64,000 nucleotides of DNA, from NCBI GenBank assembly GCA_910576555.1, contig CAJTIY010000001.1, forward strand, positions 620,001 to 684,000, given 5' to 3'. The stretch is from an uncultured Alistipes sp. (lineage in GTDB: Bacteria; Bacteroidota; Bacteroidia; Bacteroidales; Rikenellaceae). Both the position numbers and the translations under genes were made by a program. This document shows positions 16,384 through 25,874 of this stretch, piece after piece. A model generated the notes under the pieces. It was not told where the DNA came from. It was given only the letters and a program-made list of their open reading frames with translations, and searched no databases. Each line of letters opens with the position of its first letter. The first letter of the stretch is position 1.

Positions 16384-17646
16384 TCACAGCTTTTTGACCC
16401 GGGCCAGATCGATGCGCGAACGCGTCGTGCGGAGCATCCGCAGCCGCAGGCCGCCGATATCGAGCGTCTCGCCCGCCGTGGGGATGCCCTCGTAATGGTA
16501 GATGATGAAGCCGGCCAGCGTGTCGTATTCGCGGCTCTCCTCGATACCCAGCCCGTAGCGCTCGTTGAGGTACTTGACCTCGTGCCGGCACGAGAGGACG
16601 TATTCGCCGGGGCCGACCTGCTTCTCGGTGAGGTCCGGCACGTCGTGCTCGTCCTCGATCTCGCCGAAGATCTGCTCCAGCACGTCCTCCAGCGAGATGA
16701 CGCCCGCAGTGCCGCCGAACTCGTCGATCACCACGGCGATGTTGCTCCGGTGGCGGATGAAGTTCTGCAGCACCGCCTGCAGCGGCATGGTTTCGGGAAC
16801 GAAGCTCACCTCCATCACCACGCTGCGGATGTCGGCGGGTTCGGTGAAGAGGCTCTTCGAATTGACGTAACCGACGATGTTGTCGATGCTCTTGCGCCAG
16901 ACGAAGATACGCGAATACTTCGTCTCGACGAAGCGGGCGGCGAGCTCGCCGATCGTCGTGTCGTCGATATCGACCGCCTCGACATCCACGCGCGGGACCA
17001 TGCAGTCGCGCACGCGCAGGTCGGCGAAATCGAGCGCGTTCTGGAACAGTTTCAGTTCGTTGTCGGGATCGGTGCCCTGCTCCGGCGCATTGGTGTCGAG
17101 CAGCGCGGCGAGGTCCTCGCGGTTGAACGTCGCAGCCTGACCGTCCTGCTCGATACGGCGCCCGAGCAGGCGCAGGATGCCGTGCGAGAGCAGCGTCGTG
17201 AACCGCGCAACGGGATAGAGCAGGATGTAGAAGAAATAGATCACCGGCGCAAGGGCCCGGTAGTAGAAGTTGGGGTTGGAGCGGAACACCGACTTGGGGA
17301 GGAACTCGGCGCAGAAGATGATGATGAGCGTCGAGACGCCCGTCTCCACCAGCACCGAACCGTCGCGCGCGGCGGCCTCCCACCCCGCGGCGGCGAAGAG
17401 TCCCCGCAGCAGCAGCGACATGTAGAGCGAGTAGACGACCAGCGCGATGTTGTTGCCCACGAGGATCGTGGTGATGTACTGCCCCGGATGGCGGGCGAAG
17501 ACATCGGCGATGGAGTCGAACAACCGGCTCTGCTTGCGGTCGATCTCCAGCTTGAGGCGGTTCTTGCTCGTGAAGGCGATCTCCATGCCCGAAAAGAAGG
17601 CCGAGAGCAGGAGCATCGACAGAATGATGACGACCGAGGTAATCAT
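16384..17646 (-). CDS. CNNM/HlyC-CorC family membrane protein with CBS domains (GldE-like)
   Basis: Protein of 420 residues with the layout of the hemolysin C/CorC family. An N-terminal DUF21/CNNM membrane domain has about four helices (VVIILSMLLLSAFFSGMEIAF; LVGNNIALVVYSLYMSLLL; LIIIFCAEFLPKSV; PVIYFFYILLYPVA). Two CBS domains follow (from MVPRVDVEAVD and VSFVPETMPLQ, with the family pattern VVIDEFGGTAGVISLEDVLEQIFGE). A CorC_HlyC domain ends the protein. Members are Mg2+ or related ion efflux/homeostasis proteins. The Bacteroidota orthologue GldE is linked to gliding in flavobacteria, but such a function need not hold here. ATG 17646 lies 1 bp after the lptC stop, so the two are coupled. 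Confidence 0.9.
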   Translation of the reverse strand: MITSVVIILSMLLLSAFFSGMEIAFTSKNRLKLEIDRKQSRLFDSIADVFARHPGQYITTILVGNNIALVVYSLYMSLLLRGLFAAAGWEAAARDGSVLVETGVSTLIIIFCAEFLPKSVFRSNPNFYYRALAPVIYFFYILLYPVARFTTLLSHGILRLLGRRIEQDGQAATFNREDLAALLDTNAPEQGTDPDNELKLFQNALDFADLRVRDCMVPRVDVEAVDIDDTTIGELAARFVETKYSRIFVWRKSIDNIVGYVNSKSLFTEPADIRSVVMEVSFVPETMPLQAVLQNFIRHRSNIAVVIDEFGGTAGVISLEDVLEQIFGEIEDEHDVPDLTEKQVGPGEYVLSCRHEVKYLNERYGLGIEESREYDTLAGFIIYHYEGIPTAGETLDIGGLRLRMLRTTRSRIDLARVKKL

Positions 17647-17647
17647 A

Positions 17648-18556
17648 TCAGGGATTGGTTTGGAGGGTATCGACGGCCGTCGCCCGACGCCGACGCACCG
17701 CGGAGGCGGCGACGGAGTCCGGAGCGGGACGGCGCCCGATCTGCACGGAGGTGGCGGTGCGGCGCCCTGCGGCACGACCCGGACGGATCGGACGCTCGCC
17801 GGCGGCGGCGGCACCACCGTCGTCGCGCAGCGACGGCGTTTCGCGGCGCGAGGTCTCCGCAGCCGGGGATCTTTCGCCCGGCCCGGTTCCGAGGTCGGGG
17901 CCGGGGTCGGCCGATCCGGCCGGAGTCGCTGCACGCGGATCCGTTGCGCCCGGTTTCGCTGCGGCCGTGCTGTCGGCAGCCTCCCCTTCCTTCATCTCGA
18001 CCTCCATGCGGCTCCTCTGGTAGCGCAGCTGCCAGTCGTCGAACTGGTCGTCCGACTCGAAGCCCTCGCCGACGAAGACGCCGCGCGTGCCGTCGACGAA
18101 ACGCGAATCGACGTTCGAATAGATCCGTTTCGTGCGTTCGTTCCAGAAAAGCTGCTGCGTGTAGAGCTCCTTGCCGTCCCATTTGCGGACCACGACATCG
18201 CCCTTCGCCTCCCAGAGTTTGCGGTTTTCGTAATAGATGGCGTAATTGGCCGTCAGCACCGCGTCGACCGACGCGAGGGAGTCCTTGCGGAAGGTCGTGA
18301 TGCGGATGCCGCGCCGGAACTCGCGGTAGGGCTCGCGAGCGAGCATGTAACCCTCGACCAGCGGCGTCTCGAAATGGTAGGAGCGCATGCCGTTCTGCGA
18401 CTCGACGATCGACAGATCCTCGCTGTATTCGGTCATCATCGTCTCGGCGGAATCCGCACGTCCGTCGGAAGCGCCTCCGTTGCAGGCGTATAGCAAGATA
18501 GCACTCCCCGCGAGGGAGAGTGCTACCCGGATGTATCTGGTCGCTGAACGGTTCAT
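17648..18556 (-). CDS. lptC: LPS export ABC transporter periplasmic protein LptC, with long low-complexity tail
   Basis: The first 190 or so residues match Bacteroidota LptC: lipoprotein-like signal LLYAC (Cys25), then the MTEYSEDLSIVESQNG...YHFETPLVEGY opening and a run of beta strands (ITTFRKDSLASVDAVLTAN, AIYYENRKLWEAKGDVVV, LYTQQLFWNERTKRIYSN). LptC receives LPS from LptBFG in the inner membrane and passes it to LptA. Residues about 191-302 (genome 17986-17648) are a tail rich in Ala, Pro, Arg, Gly and Ser that has no LptC counterpart. The start at 18556 gives the signal sequence. The stop is 1 bp from the next gene. Confidence 0.85.
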   Translation of the reverse strand: MNRSATRYIRVALSLAGSAILLYACNGGASDGRADSAETMMTEYSEDLSIVESQNGMRSYHFETPLVEGYMLAREPYREFRRGIRITTFRKDSLASVDAVLTANYAIYYENRKLWEAKGDVVVRKWDGKELYTQQLFWNERTKRIYSNVDSRFVDGTRGVFVGEGFESDDQFDDWQLRYQRSRMEVEMKEGEAADSTAAAKPGATDPRAATPAGSADPGPDLGTGPGERSPAAETSRRETPSLRDDGGAAAAGERPIRPGRAAGRRTATSVQIGRRPAPDSVAASAVRRRRATAVDTLQTNP

Positions 18557-18576
18557 CGCGATGCCGGCAGCGATCT

Positions 18577-19914
18577 TTAGCGGAAGCGCACCGTGGTGGC
18601 GATACCCGCAGCCGTGCCGCAGGTGACCGTATAGCGGCCGCCCTCCTGCAGCTCGTTGAAGAAGCACTCCTCCGAGCTCGGGAAACGGTTGCGGTAGGCG
18701 CTCAACGACGTACGGGCCGGAGCCATGTACTCCGAATCGGCGGGGAGCAGCTCGACGGCTTTGGCCATCGTGTCGTATGCGGCCCAGAAGGTCGCCTGAC
18801 CGGCGAAGCCGCCGCAGTTACCGGCCGAGATGCCGTAGCACTGCGCCAGTACGAAGTAGGGCACGCCGTCCTCGGGGTTCAAGTCGCGGGCCTGACGCGC
18901 AGCGGCGGCAGCGGCCGGAACATCATTCGAAACCAGCGCCACGAGCGCGATGCGCACCAGCAGCTTCTGCTGCTCGGCGGGGTCCTCCTCGACGGCCAGC
19001 GACTCCTTGAGGTATTTGTTGGCCTTGTCGTAGTCGCCCTTGTTCTGGAACGCCTGCGCGAGGAACAGCGCAGTCTCCGACGACGGTTTCACGGCATAGT
19101 ATTTCTCGGCCGTCTGGAAGTAGAAGTCCGAGTCGCACTTCGCACGCGACATCAGCGCCACGGCCTGCGACAGCAGCGCCTCGTCGTCGGGAGCAGCCTC
19201 CAGACGGGTGCGGAACAGCGTTTCGAGGTTCTCGCAGCTGGCCACGCCGCTCAAGCCGAAGGCGGCGTCGAACTGGCTCTTGTACTCCGCGGCCGCGGGG
19301 TTGGCGGCGAAGAGGGGCGAAAGACGGTCGTACTCGCCGATCACCTCGTCGGGCGTCACCTCGTCGGTGTTCTTGTAGTCGTCGCAGAGGTTCGAGAAGT
19401 AGGCCACGACGGTCTCGGGGTCGGTCTTCTCGCCGCCGGCCTCGATCGCAGCGCGGAACGCCTCGCGGATCGCGGCGCGGTCCTCGGGCAGGTAGTTGAG
19501 CACCTCGCGGGCCTTACGGTCGAGGATATAGGCCGAACCCATTTTGGGGTGGTTGCCGAAATACTCGTTGCGCAGGTCGTAGATCAGCAGCAGCGAGTCG
19601 ATGTAGACCTTGCGGAGCTCCGCATCGCCTTTGGCGCGGGCGATCTTGTTCTTGTAGATCGTAGCACCGCGCACGAAGGTGTTGACCGAGGCCCGGGGAC
19701 ACTTATCCATCAGCTCCTTGAGGTAGTGGGCGGCTTGGTTGTAGTCGCGGTTGTCGCACGCCTCCTTGAGGAAGTTCGAATTGAGGATGTTCTCCTGACG
19801 CTCCTCGGGCGTATCGCCCCAGACCGCATACTTGGGATCGCTGAAATCCTGTGCGGACGCGGCGCATGCGAAAAGCGCGCATGCCGCGGAAAGCATGAAT
19901 TTTACCTTGTTCAT
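18577..19914 (-). CDS. Secreted tetratricopeptide-repeat protein
   Basis: Protein of 445 residues with a Sec signal peptide ending CAASAQ (residues about 1-22). The remainder is almost entirely helical and TPR-like: repeated pairs such as YNQAAHYLKELMDKCP, AEKYYAVKPSSETALFLAQAFQNKGDYDKANKYL and LARQARDLNPEDGVPYFVLAQCYG. No catalytic motif was seen. It lies in the conserved Bacteroidales order outer-membrane protein, TPR protein, lptC, CNNM protein, 20 bp before lptC. A periplasmic scaffold role in envelope assembly is possible but unproven. A complete promoter precedes it. Confidence 0.88.
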   Translation of the reverse strand: MNKVKFMLSAACALFACAASAQDFSDPKYAVWGDTPEERQENILNSNFLKEACDNRDYNQAAHYLKELMDKCPRASVNTFVRGATIYKNKIARAKGDAELRKVYIDSLLLIYDLRNEYFGNHPKMGSAYILDRKAREVLNYLPEDRAAIREAFRAAIEAGGEKTDPETVVAYFSNLCDDYKNTDEVTPDEVIGEYDRLSPLFAANPAAAEYKSQFDAAFGLSGVASCENLETLFRTRLEAAPDDEALLSQAVALMSRAKCDSDFYFQTAEKYYAVKPSSETALFLAQAFQNKGDYDKANKYLKESLAVEEDPAEQQKLLVRIALVALVSNDVPAAAAAARQARDLNPEDGVPYFVLAQCYGISAGNCGGFAGQATFWAAYDTMAKAVELLPADSEYMAPARTSLSAYRNRFPSSEECFFNELQEGGRYTVTCGTAAGIATTVRFR

Positions 19915-19973
19915 TTCTTATGGTTTTTGCAGTTGTTTCTATCCCTTCGGGCCGCGGGCCCGCTATCCGACGT

Positions 19974-20005
19974 CAAAGATACGATGAACTTTCGACACTC
20001 GCAAA
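19974..20005 (-). promoter_or_regulatory. Promoter for the TPR-lptC-CNNM operon
   Basis: Read on the - strand: TTTG (20005-20002), 20-nt spacer, TATCTTTG (19981-19974). Both boxes match the Bacteroidota consensus exactly. The ATG at 19914 follows 59 bp after the -7 box. Confidence 0.8.
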
Positions 20006-20020
20006 TCTCCGCCGTGCGGC

Positions 20021-21394
20021 CTAATCGTACTTCGGACGCAGGAACCAGTATTCGCTGTTCTCGGCGCCGGCGAAGAGCGTGAAGCCGATCGAAAACTTGA
20101 CGTACTGCTGCCGCACGAGGCCGATGCGCTCGGCGACGTTGTAGCCGCGGCGACCGTACTCCACGCCGATGTCGATGCCCGACACGGCCCACTGCTTGAC
20201 CGGAATGCCGATACCGAGCGTCACGGCGTACTGCGCGAGGCGGTGGCCGCCGAAGGTCTGGTTATAGGCGCCGCAGCGGAAGCCGGCACGGTAGGACCAG
20301 CGCTTGAGGAAGTGGCGGATGTCGTAGCGGTCGGGGGTGAACTCCGCACCGAACTTGAGCGTATGCGTGTCGGTATAGGCCACGGCAAAGGAGCTCTTGT
20401 CGGGGCCGCTCACGGCCGTATGTTCGACGCGCGCGTTGCGGCCGCCCCAGTCCTGATAGACGTAGTCGGCGCCCAGCGACCACTTCGCGGTCTGGTAGAA
20501 AAGACCCGCCTGCAACTGCCGGGGAAGCAGCAGCGGAAGGTGCGTCTCGTCGTTCTTGGCGACGGTGCCGACCAGATCGTTCACGTAGATCTTCTTGGTG
20601 ACCTCCGGATTGAGGTCGCCGCCGAAATCGAATGCCGCACCCACCGTGAGGACCCGCTTCGTGTTCTTGACGGCATCCCACTGCACGCCCACCTGTCCCT
20701 TGATCGAGGAGACGACGTACTTGTCCATACCCTTCATCGCCACGTAGTTGCCGTCGCCCGTGATCGGGGTGACCTCCATCGTGAAGGTGCGGTCGAGGCT
20801 TCCCCAGTAATACTGGGCGGCGATACCCACCGAGAAGTTCTTGAACAGCTCCCAGCCGATGCCCACCTTCACCTCCGTGATGTCGCCCTCGCCTTCGTAG
20901 AGCGAGTGCATGCGGCCGACGTTGCCCCACACGGGATCCGAGGGATCGTAGGGGCGGTCGCCGCGGATGCGGTAGCCGACCGAGCTGTAGGGGGTGAGGC
21001 TGAAGCCCAGACCGAGCTTCTTAGCGAGCGGGAACTGGAACGCGATGTCGTGGAAGTTGAAGGTGTTGTAGGCGGTCTTCTTCGCCTCGCCCGAGACGCG
21101 CTGCGCGTTGTAGTAGTTCTGCCCCTCGAGGCCGAAATCGAACAGGAACGTCTTCTGCGGCGCAGCGCTGAAGGCCGCGGGGTTGAGCAGATTGACCACA
21201 CCTCCGCTGCGCACGGCCACGCCCACGCCGCCCATCGAGCGCATCGGCAGCGTACCGGGCGTATTCAGTTCGCCGATGCCGTACATCGTAAACGGGGAAA
21301 AGGCGTTTATGCTGCTCGTCTGCGCCGCCGCTCCGAAGGGAACGAGGAGCGCGATCGCGACAAACAGTCTAATCAAGGTGTTCTTCACTCGCAT
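20021..21394 (-). CDS. Outer-membrane beta-barrel protein (FadL/PorV-like, function unknown)
   Basis: Protein of 457 residues with a signal peptide ending FGAAAQ. The N-terminus after cleavage (SPFTMYGIGELNTPGTLPMRSMGGVGVAVR ... NLLNPAAFSA, read in parts) is the plug-like opening common to FadL/OmpP1-type Bacteroidota barrels. Many alternating strands follow, such as LGLGFSLTPYSSVGYRI, FSVGIAAQYYWGSLDRTF and KWSLGADYVYQDWGG. It may carry hydrophobic compounds, but no substrate can be named. Its start overlaps the end of coaX by 26 bp, so it depends on upstream transcription. Confidence 0.85.
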   Translation of the reverse strand: MRVKNTLIRLFVAIALLVPFGAAAQTSSINAFSPFTMYGIGELNTPGTLPMRSMGGVGVAVRSGGVVNLLNPAAFSAAPQKTFLFDFGLEGQNYYNAQRVSGEAKKTAYNTFNFHDIAFQFPLAKKLGLGFSLTPYSSVGYRIRGDRPYDPSDPVWGNVGRMHSLYEGEGDITEVKVGIGWELFKNFSVGIAAQYYWGSLDRTFTMEVTPITGDGNYVAMKGMDKYVVSSIKGQVGVQWDAVKNTKRVLTVGAAFDFGGDLNPEVTKKIYVNDLVGTVAKNDETHLPLLLPRQLQAGLFYQTAKWSLGADYVYQDWGGRNARVEHTAVSGPDKSSFAVAYTDTHTLKFGAEFTPDRYDIRHFLKRWSYRAGFRCGAYNQTFGGHRLAQYAVTLGIGIPVKQWAVSGIDIGVEYGRRGYNVAERIGLVRQQYVKFSIGFTLFAGAENSEYWFLRPKYD

Positions 21395-22109
21395 CGTATT
21401 CTAAAATTCGCTCCAGCCCGCGAAGGACCGGGTTACAATTTGCAAATATCGTGTTTTTAATTCTTTTCGCAAAGAAATTAGCGTCCCCGCCCGTAAAAAT
21501 AACGCACAAACCGGGATAGAGCGCCTCCATGCGGGCGATATAGCCCTCGATCTCGAACGTCAGCGAGTTGACCACGCCATGCGTCACGGCATCGCGCGTG
21601 GAGGTGCCCACGAGGCATTCGCCGTCGCTCGCCCAGCACAGCGGCAGGCGGGCCGTATGTTCGTGCAGGGCCTTGAAACGCAGCGCCAGACCGGGCGAGA
21701 TGCACCCGCCGCGGAAGGTGGCGTCGGCCGTCACCAGATCGAACGTCACCGCCGTGCCGAGGTCGACGACGAGGGCGTCGCGGCCCGGGAAGAGCGCGGC
21801 GGCCCCCACGGCGGCGGCCAGCCGGTCGCACCCGAGCGTCCCGGGCGTCGCGTAGGCGTTGCGGATCGGAACCGGCGTCGCGGAGGTGAAGACCACGACG
21901 CGCGGCACACGGCTCCGCAGCGCAGCGGCGACGGACGCCGCATCGCCCCGCGTCGAGGAGACGATCGCCCCCGCGACGGAGCCGTCGCGGAGCCAGTCGA
22001 CGACAAGCCCGCAGTCCCAGCCCTCGGCCGTTCGCTGCGCCGCGATGCGCCCCCGCTCCATGAGGGCGCACTTGCAGCGCGTGTTTCCTATGTCTACGAT
22101 CAGATTCAC
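21369..22109 (-). CDS. coaX: Type III pantothenate kinase
   Basis: CoaX of 246 residues, the usual length. ASKHA-fold motifs are in place: the phosphate-1 DIGNT at residues 6-10, the GTLGCDR pantothenate/dimer motif near residue 90, the phosphate-2 VDLGTAVTFDLV, and a GGCISPGL loop. It phosphorylates pantothenate, the first step of coenzyme A synthesis, and is insensitive to CoA feedback as in other type III enzymes. It overlaps mfd by 4 bp (ATGA type) and the outer-membrane protein gene by 26 bp. Confidence 0.95.
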   Translation of the reverse strand: MNLIVDIGNTRCKCALMERGRIAAQRTAEGWDCGLVVDWLRDGSVAGAIVSSTRGDAASVAAALRSRVPRVVVFTSATPVPIRNAYATPGTLGCDRLAAAVGAAALFPGRDALVVDLGTAVTFDLVTADATFRGGCISPGLALRFKALHEHTARLPLCWASDGECLVGTSTRDAVTHGVVNSLTFEIEGYIARMEALYPGLCVIFTGGDANFFAKRIKNTIFANCNPVLRGLERILEYDASEEHLD

Positions 22110-25100
22110 AGCCCGCGCAGGGTTTTGTAGGCGTCCTCGATGTCCTTGACACTCCTAACGGTCATCGCCAGCCGATTATTGTGCTGCTTGAGCACGAAGC
22201 GTTCGGGGTGCTGCGTCACGCGGCGCAGCAGCTCCATGAAGGCGTCGCTCTTGTAGAAGGCCGCGTGCTCCTCGCCGACGAAGTGGACGATCATCAGGCC
22301 GTTCTTCACCTTCACGCGCTCCATGCCCAGCCGGATCGCCTCCCAGCGCAGGCGCACGACATCGAGCAGCTCCGAAGCCGCCTTCGGCAGCGGTCCGAAG
22401 CGGTCGACCAGACGCCGTTCGAAGGCCTCGAGCGCCGCCTCGTCCTTCGTGGCGTCGAGCTCGCGGTAGAGCTTCAGACGCTCGGCCTGCTGGCCGACGT
22501 AGCTGTCCGGCAGCCCCGCCTCGACCTCGATGTCGATGTGGGCGTCGTCGATGTAGCGCACCGCACCGGACTCCTCCTCCGCAGGGGCGAGTCCCGCCAC
22601 CTGCAGCCCTTCGGCGCGCAGCTCGGCGATCGCCTCGTCCATGATCTTGCGGTAGGTCTCGAACCCGATGTCGGCGATGAAGCCGCTCTGCTCGGCGCCC
22701 AGCAGGTTGCCCGCACCGCGGATGTCGAGGTCCTGCATGGCGATGTTGAAGCCCGAACCGAGGTCCGAGAACTCCTCGATGGCCCGCAGGCGGCGCCGCG
22801 CATCGGCCGAGAGGAGTTCGTCGGGCGGCGACAACAGGTAGCAGTAACCCTGCTCGCTGCCGCGCCCCACGCGGCCGCGCAGCTGGTGCAGGTCGCTCAA
22901 ACCGAAGTAGTGGGCGTTGTTGACGATGATCGTATTGGCATTGGGGATGTCGATGCCGTTCTCGACGATCGTCGTCGAGACCAGCACGTCGAACTCCCCG
23001 TAGATGAAGTCCATGACGAGGCGCTCCAGCTGCTCGGGGGGCATCTTGCCGTGGCCCGCGGCGACGCGCGCCTTCGGGCAGAGACGCGTGATGAGCCCCT
23101 GCAGCGTCTGCAGGTCCTCGACCCGGTTGTGGACGAAGTAGACCTGTCCCCCGCGGGCGAGCTCCGTCTCGACGGCATCGCGGACGAGCTCCTCCGAGAA
23201 AATATGCGACTCGGTGACGATCGGACGGCGGTTGGGCGGCGGCGTGGAGATGACCGACAGGTCGCGCGACCCCATGAGCGAGAACTGCAGCGTGCGGGGA
23301 ATGGGCGTCGCCGTGAGCGTGAGCGTATCGACCGAGACGCTCATGCGGGTGAGCTTCTCCTTCGCCGCCACGCCGAACTTCTGCTCCTCGTCGATGATCA
23401 GCAGACCCAGATCGCGGAAGCGGATCTGCTTGCCCAGCATCTTGTGGGTGCCGATGAGGATGTCGATGCGCCCCGACTCGAGGTCGGCGGCGATCTGCTT
23501 CGCCTCCTTCGCCGACTTGGTGCGGTTGAGGTACTCGATCGTCACCGGGAAGTCGCGCAGACGCTCCGAGAAGGAGCGGAAGTGCTGCAGGGCGAGGATC
23601 GTGGTCGGCACCAGCACCGCGACCTGCTTGCCGTCGGTCGCGGCCTTGAACGCGGCGCGGATCGCCACCTCGGTCTTGCCGAAGCCCACGTCGCCGCAGA
23701 CGAGGCGGTCCATCGGCCGCGGCGACTCCATGTCGCGCTTGACGGCCTCCGCGGCGGCCTGCTGATCGGGCGTGTCCTCCCAGCGGAACGAAGCCTCGAG
23801 CTCGTGCTGCAGGTAGCCGTCGGGCGAGAAGGCGAAGCCCTTCGACGCCTTGCGTTCGGCGTAGAGGGCGATCAGCTCGCGCGAGATGTCCTTGACGGCC
23901 TTCTTCGCGGCGCTCTTGAGCTTCTGCCATGCCCCCGTGCCGAGCTTGTAGATCTTCGGCGGCTCGCCGTCGCCCGCCTTGTAGCGCGAAATGCGGTGGA
24001 GCGAGTGGACGTTGACGAAAAGCACGTCGCCGTCCTTGTAGACCAGCTTGATCGCTTCGTACGAGCGGCCGTTCTCCGAGAGCTTCACCAGACCGTCGAA
24101 GCGGCCCACGCCGTGGTCGATGTGCACCACGTAGTCGCCCGGGCGGAGGCGGTTGAGCTCGGCGACGGTCATCTGCTCGTCGCGCTTGATCTCGCCGTTG
24201 ATGCGGTAGCGCTGGTAGCGGTCGAAGATCCGGTGGTCGGGATAGAGGCAGAGCTTCAGTTCGTCGTCGACGAAGCCGTCGTGGAGCGTCGTCGCCAGCG
24301 GACGCACGACGGCACGGCCGCGGCCGATGCGGTGGAAGATGTTCTCCAGACGTTCGATCTGGGCCTTGTTCTCCGAGAGGATGTAGGTCGCATAGCCGCG
24401 CATCTCGTTGCGGATCAGGTCGTCGGCCAGCATCTCGAAATTCTTGTTGAAGGCCGGCTGGGGCGAGGTGGCGAAACGCACCGTCGCCGCGGCCGGACGC
24501 TCGCGCAGGTTGTCGCGCAGCAGGAACATGCGCCCCGCGGCCATGTCGGCGAGCAGGCCGTTGCGGCTCGTGAGCAGTCCGTCGATGGTCTCGGGCTCCT
24601 CCAGATCGGCGAGCGCCTTTCGGCGCACCTCGTTGACGCGCCGCAGCACGTAGTCGGCGTCGTAGAACCACCAGCTGGCCCCCTCGCCCGCGAAGCGCGC
24701 GAGCGACACCTTCGCCGCGGGGGCCGTGCGGTTCAGGTCGGGAACGATCTCCAGCGCATCGAGGCGCGCCGAGGAGAGCTGGCTCGAGATCTCGAAGCGG
24801 CGGATCGAGTCGACCTCGTCGCCGAAAAAATCGATGCGGTAGGGTTTGCTCTCGGCATAGGAGAAGACGTCGACGATGCCGCCGCGCAGCGAATACTGAC
24901 CCGGCTCGTAGACGAAATCGACGCGCGTGAAGGCGGCGTCGACCAGCGCCTGCTCCAGCACCTCGATCGAGATGCGGTCGCCGACGCGCACGGCGATCGT
25001 GTCGCGCCGCAGCGTCTCGGCATCGGCCACCCGTTCGGCCAGCGCCTCGGGATAGGTGCAGAGCACCAAGTAGCCCGCTCCGTCGAAGCGCTTCAGGGCG

Positions 25101-25432
25101 TTCATCGCCGCGGTGCGCTGCACCGTGCCCTGCGCATCCTCGGCGCCGTAGGCGACCGATCGCTTGTAGGAGGAGGGGAAGAAGCAGACGCGCGTCTCGT
25201 CGAGCAGGTTGTAGAAGTCGTTGAGCAGATAGGCCGCGGCATCGCGGTCCTCGGCCACGAAGAGGTGCACGCCGCCCGTGCGCGCGACGGCAGCGGCGGC
25301 GTAGAACGAAAAGGCGCCGCCGACCAGCTCGTCGAGGTGGACGGTGGCCGTTCCGGATGCGTATTCGCGGCACAACGCCGCGAGGGATTGCGAACCTGCG
25401 GCCAACTGTGCCAGTTGCTCTCGGGCAGTCAT
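22106..25432 (-). CDS. mfd: Transcription-repair coupling factor
   Basis: Full-length Mfd of 1108 residues. Order: UvrB-like damage-sensing region (to about 350), RNA-polymerase-interacting domain (PGDYVVHIDHGVGRF, about residues 430-445), RecG-like translocase with Walker A GDVGFGKTE, Walker B LIIDEEQKFG, motif III TATPIPRT, motif VI QLRGRVGRG, and a C-terminal TRCF domain. It removes RNA polymerase stalled at lesions and recruits UvrA. ATG 25432 is the family start. No consensus promoter is seen upstream. A 1091-codon open frame on the opposite strand is a codon-bias shadow. Confidence 0.97.
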   Translation of the reverse strand: MTAREQLAQLAAGSQSLAALCREYASGTATVHLDELVGGAFSFYAAAAVARTGGVHLFVAEDRDAAAYLLNDFYNLLDETRVCFFPSSYKRSVAYGAEDAQGTVQRTAAMNALKRFDGAGYLVLCTYPEALAERVADAETLRRDTIAVRVGDRISIEVLEQALVDAAFTRVDFVYEPGQYSLRGGIVDVFSYAESKPYRIDFFGDEVDSIRRFEISSQLSSARLDALEIVPDLNRTAPAAKVSLARFAGEGASWWFYDADYVLRRVNEVRRKALADLEEPETIDGLLTSRNGLLADMAAGRMFLLRDNLRERPAAATVRFATSPQPAFNKNFEMLADDLIRNEMRGYATYILSENKAQIERLENIFHRIGRGRAVVRPLATTLHDGFVDDELKLCLYPDHRIFDRYQRYRINGEIKRDEQMTVAELNRLRPGDYVVHIDHGVGRFDGLVKLSENGRSYEAIKLVYKDGDVLFVNVHSLHRISRYKAGDGEPPKIYKLGTGAWQKLKSAAKKAVKDISRELIALYAERKASKGFAFSPDGYLQHELEASFRWEDTPDQQAAAEAVKRDMESPRPMDRLVCGDVGFGKTEVAIRAAFKAATDGKQVAVLVPTTILALQHFRSFSERLRDFPVTIEYLNRTKSAKEAKQIAADLESGRIDILIGTHKMLGKQIRFRDLGLLIIDEEQKFGVAAKEKLTRMSVSVDTLTLTATPIPRTLQFSLMGSRDLSVISTPPPNRRPIVTESHIFSEELVRDAVETELARGGQVYFVHNRVEDLQTLQGLITRLCPKARVAAGHGKMPPEQLERLVMDFIYGEFDVLVSTTIVENGIDIPNANTIIVNNAHYFGLSDLHQLRGRVGRGSEQGYCYLLSPPDELLSADARRRLRAIEEFSDLGSGFNIAMQDLDIRGAGNLLGAEQSGFIADIGFETYRKIMDEAIAELRAEGLQVAGLAPAEEESGAVRYIDDAHIDIEVEAGLPDSYVGQQAERLKLYRELDATKDEAALEAFERRLVDRFGPLPKAASELLDVVRLRWEAIRLGMERVKVKNGLMIVHFVGEEHAAFYKSDAFMELLRRVTQHPERFVLKQHNNRLAMTVRSVKDIEDAYKTLRGL

Positions 25433-25874
25433 GACAAACAGATGCTGTACGATTAAAATTGGGTCGATCGTAAGTGCGGAGCTCCGCCGCCTGCTTCGTC
25501 CGTGCGGAGGAGCCTCCGCTCCCGGTCGCAGGCACGGTCTGCGCCGCCCGAGCCTCGAAAACGATGCTTCGGACGCTCGGGCGGAAATCCGGTGCGATCG
25601 GAACGAGCGGCGCCCGGCTCCCGGAGAGGCGATCGCCGGCCGAACGGAGCCCGCGCGGCAACCCGCCGCGCACCGTCCGAAGGAGGGCGGAACTCACCGC
25701 CTCGGATTGGGACGCGGAAGAAAACGGCGGGACACCTATTTATATAAAGCCCCCACAGCCGTCCGGCCATGCGCAGCCTCCCGAACGAACGGCCCCCAAC
25801 GCACGAAAGGAGCGGGTCGAAGGCTCCCGCACCCAGACGCCGCCGGGCCGAGGCGACACCCGCGCCCCGAGCGA
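25433..25874. other. Intergenic region with nothing recognised
   Basis: These 442 bp separate mfd from the upstream RNase gene on the same strand. They are GC-rich and contain open frames on both strands without family resemblance, such as one on the - strand from 25977. I saw no terminator with a T run, no consensus promoter and no RNA gene. One AT-rich patch, CTATTTATATAAA near 25736, could be part of a non-consensus promoter. Confidence 0.5.

Noticed and set aside
22181..25456. 1091-codon open frame on the + strand opposite mfd
   Set aside because: It mirrors mfd in antisense, has no family motif, and its composition is that of a GC-rich shadow frame; mfd has all expected motifs.
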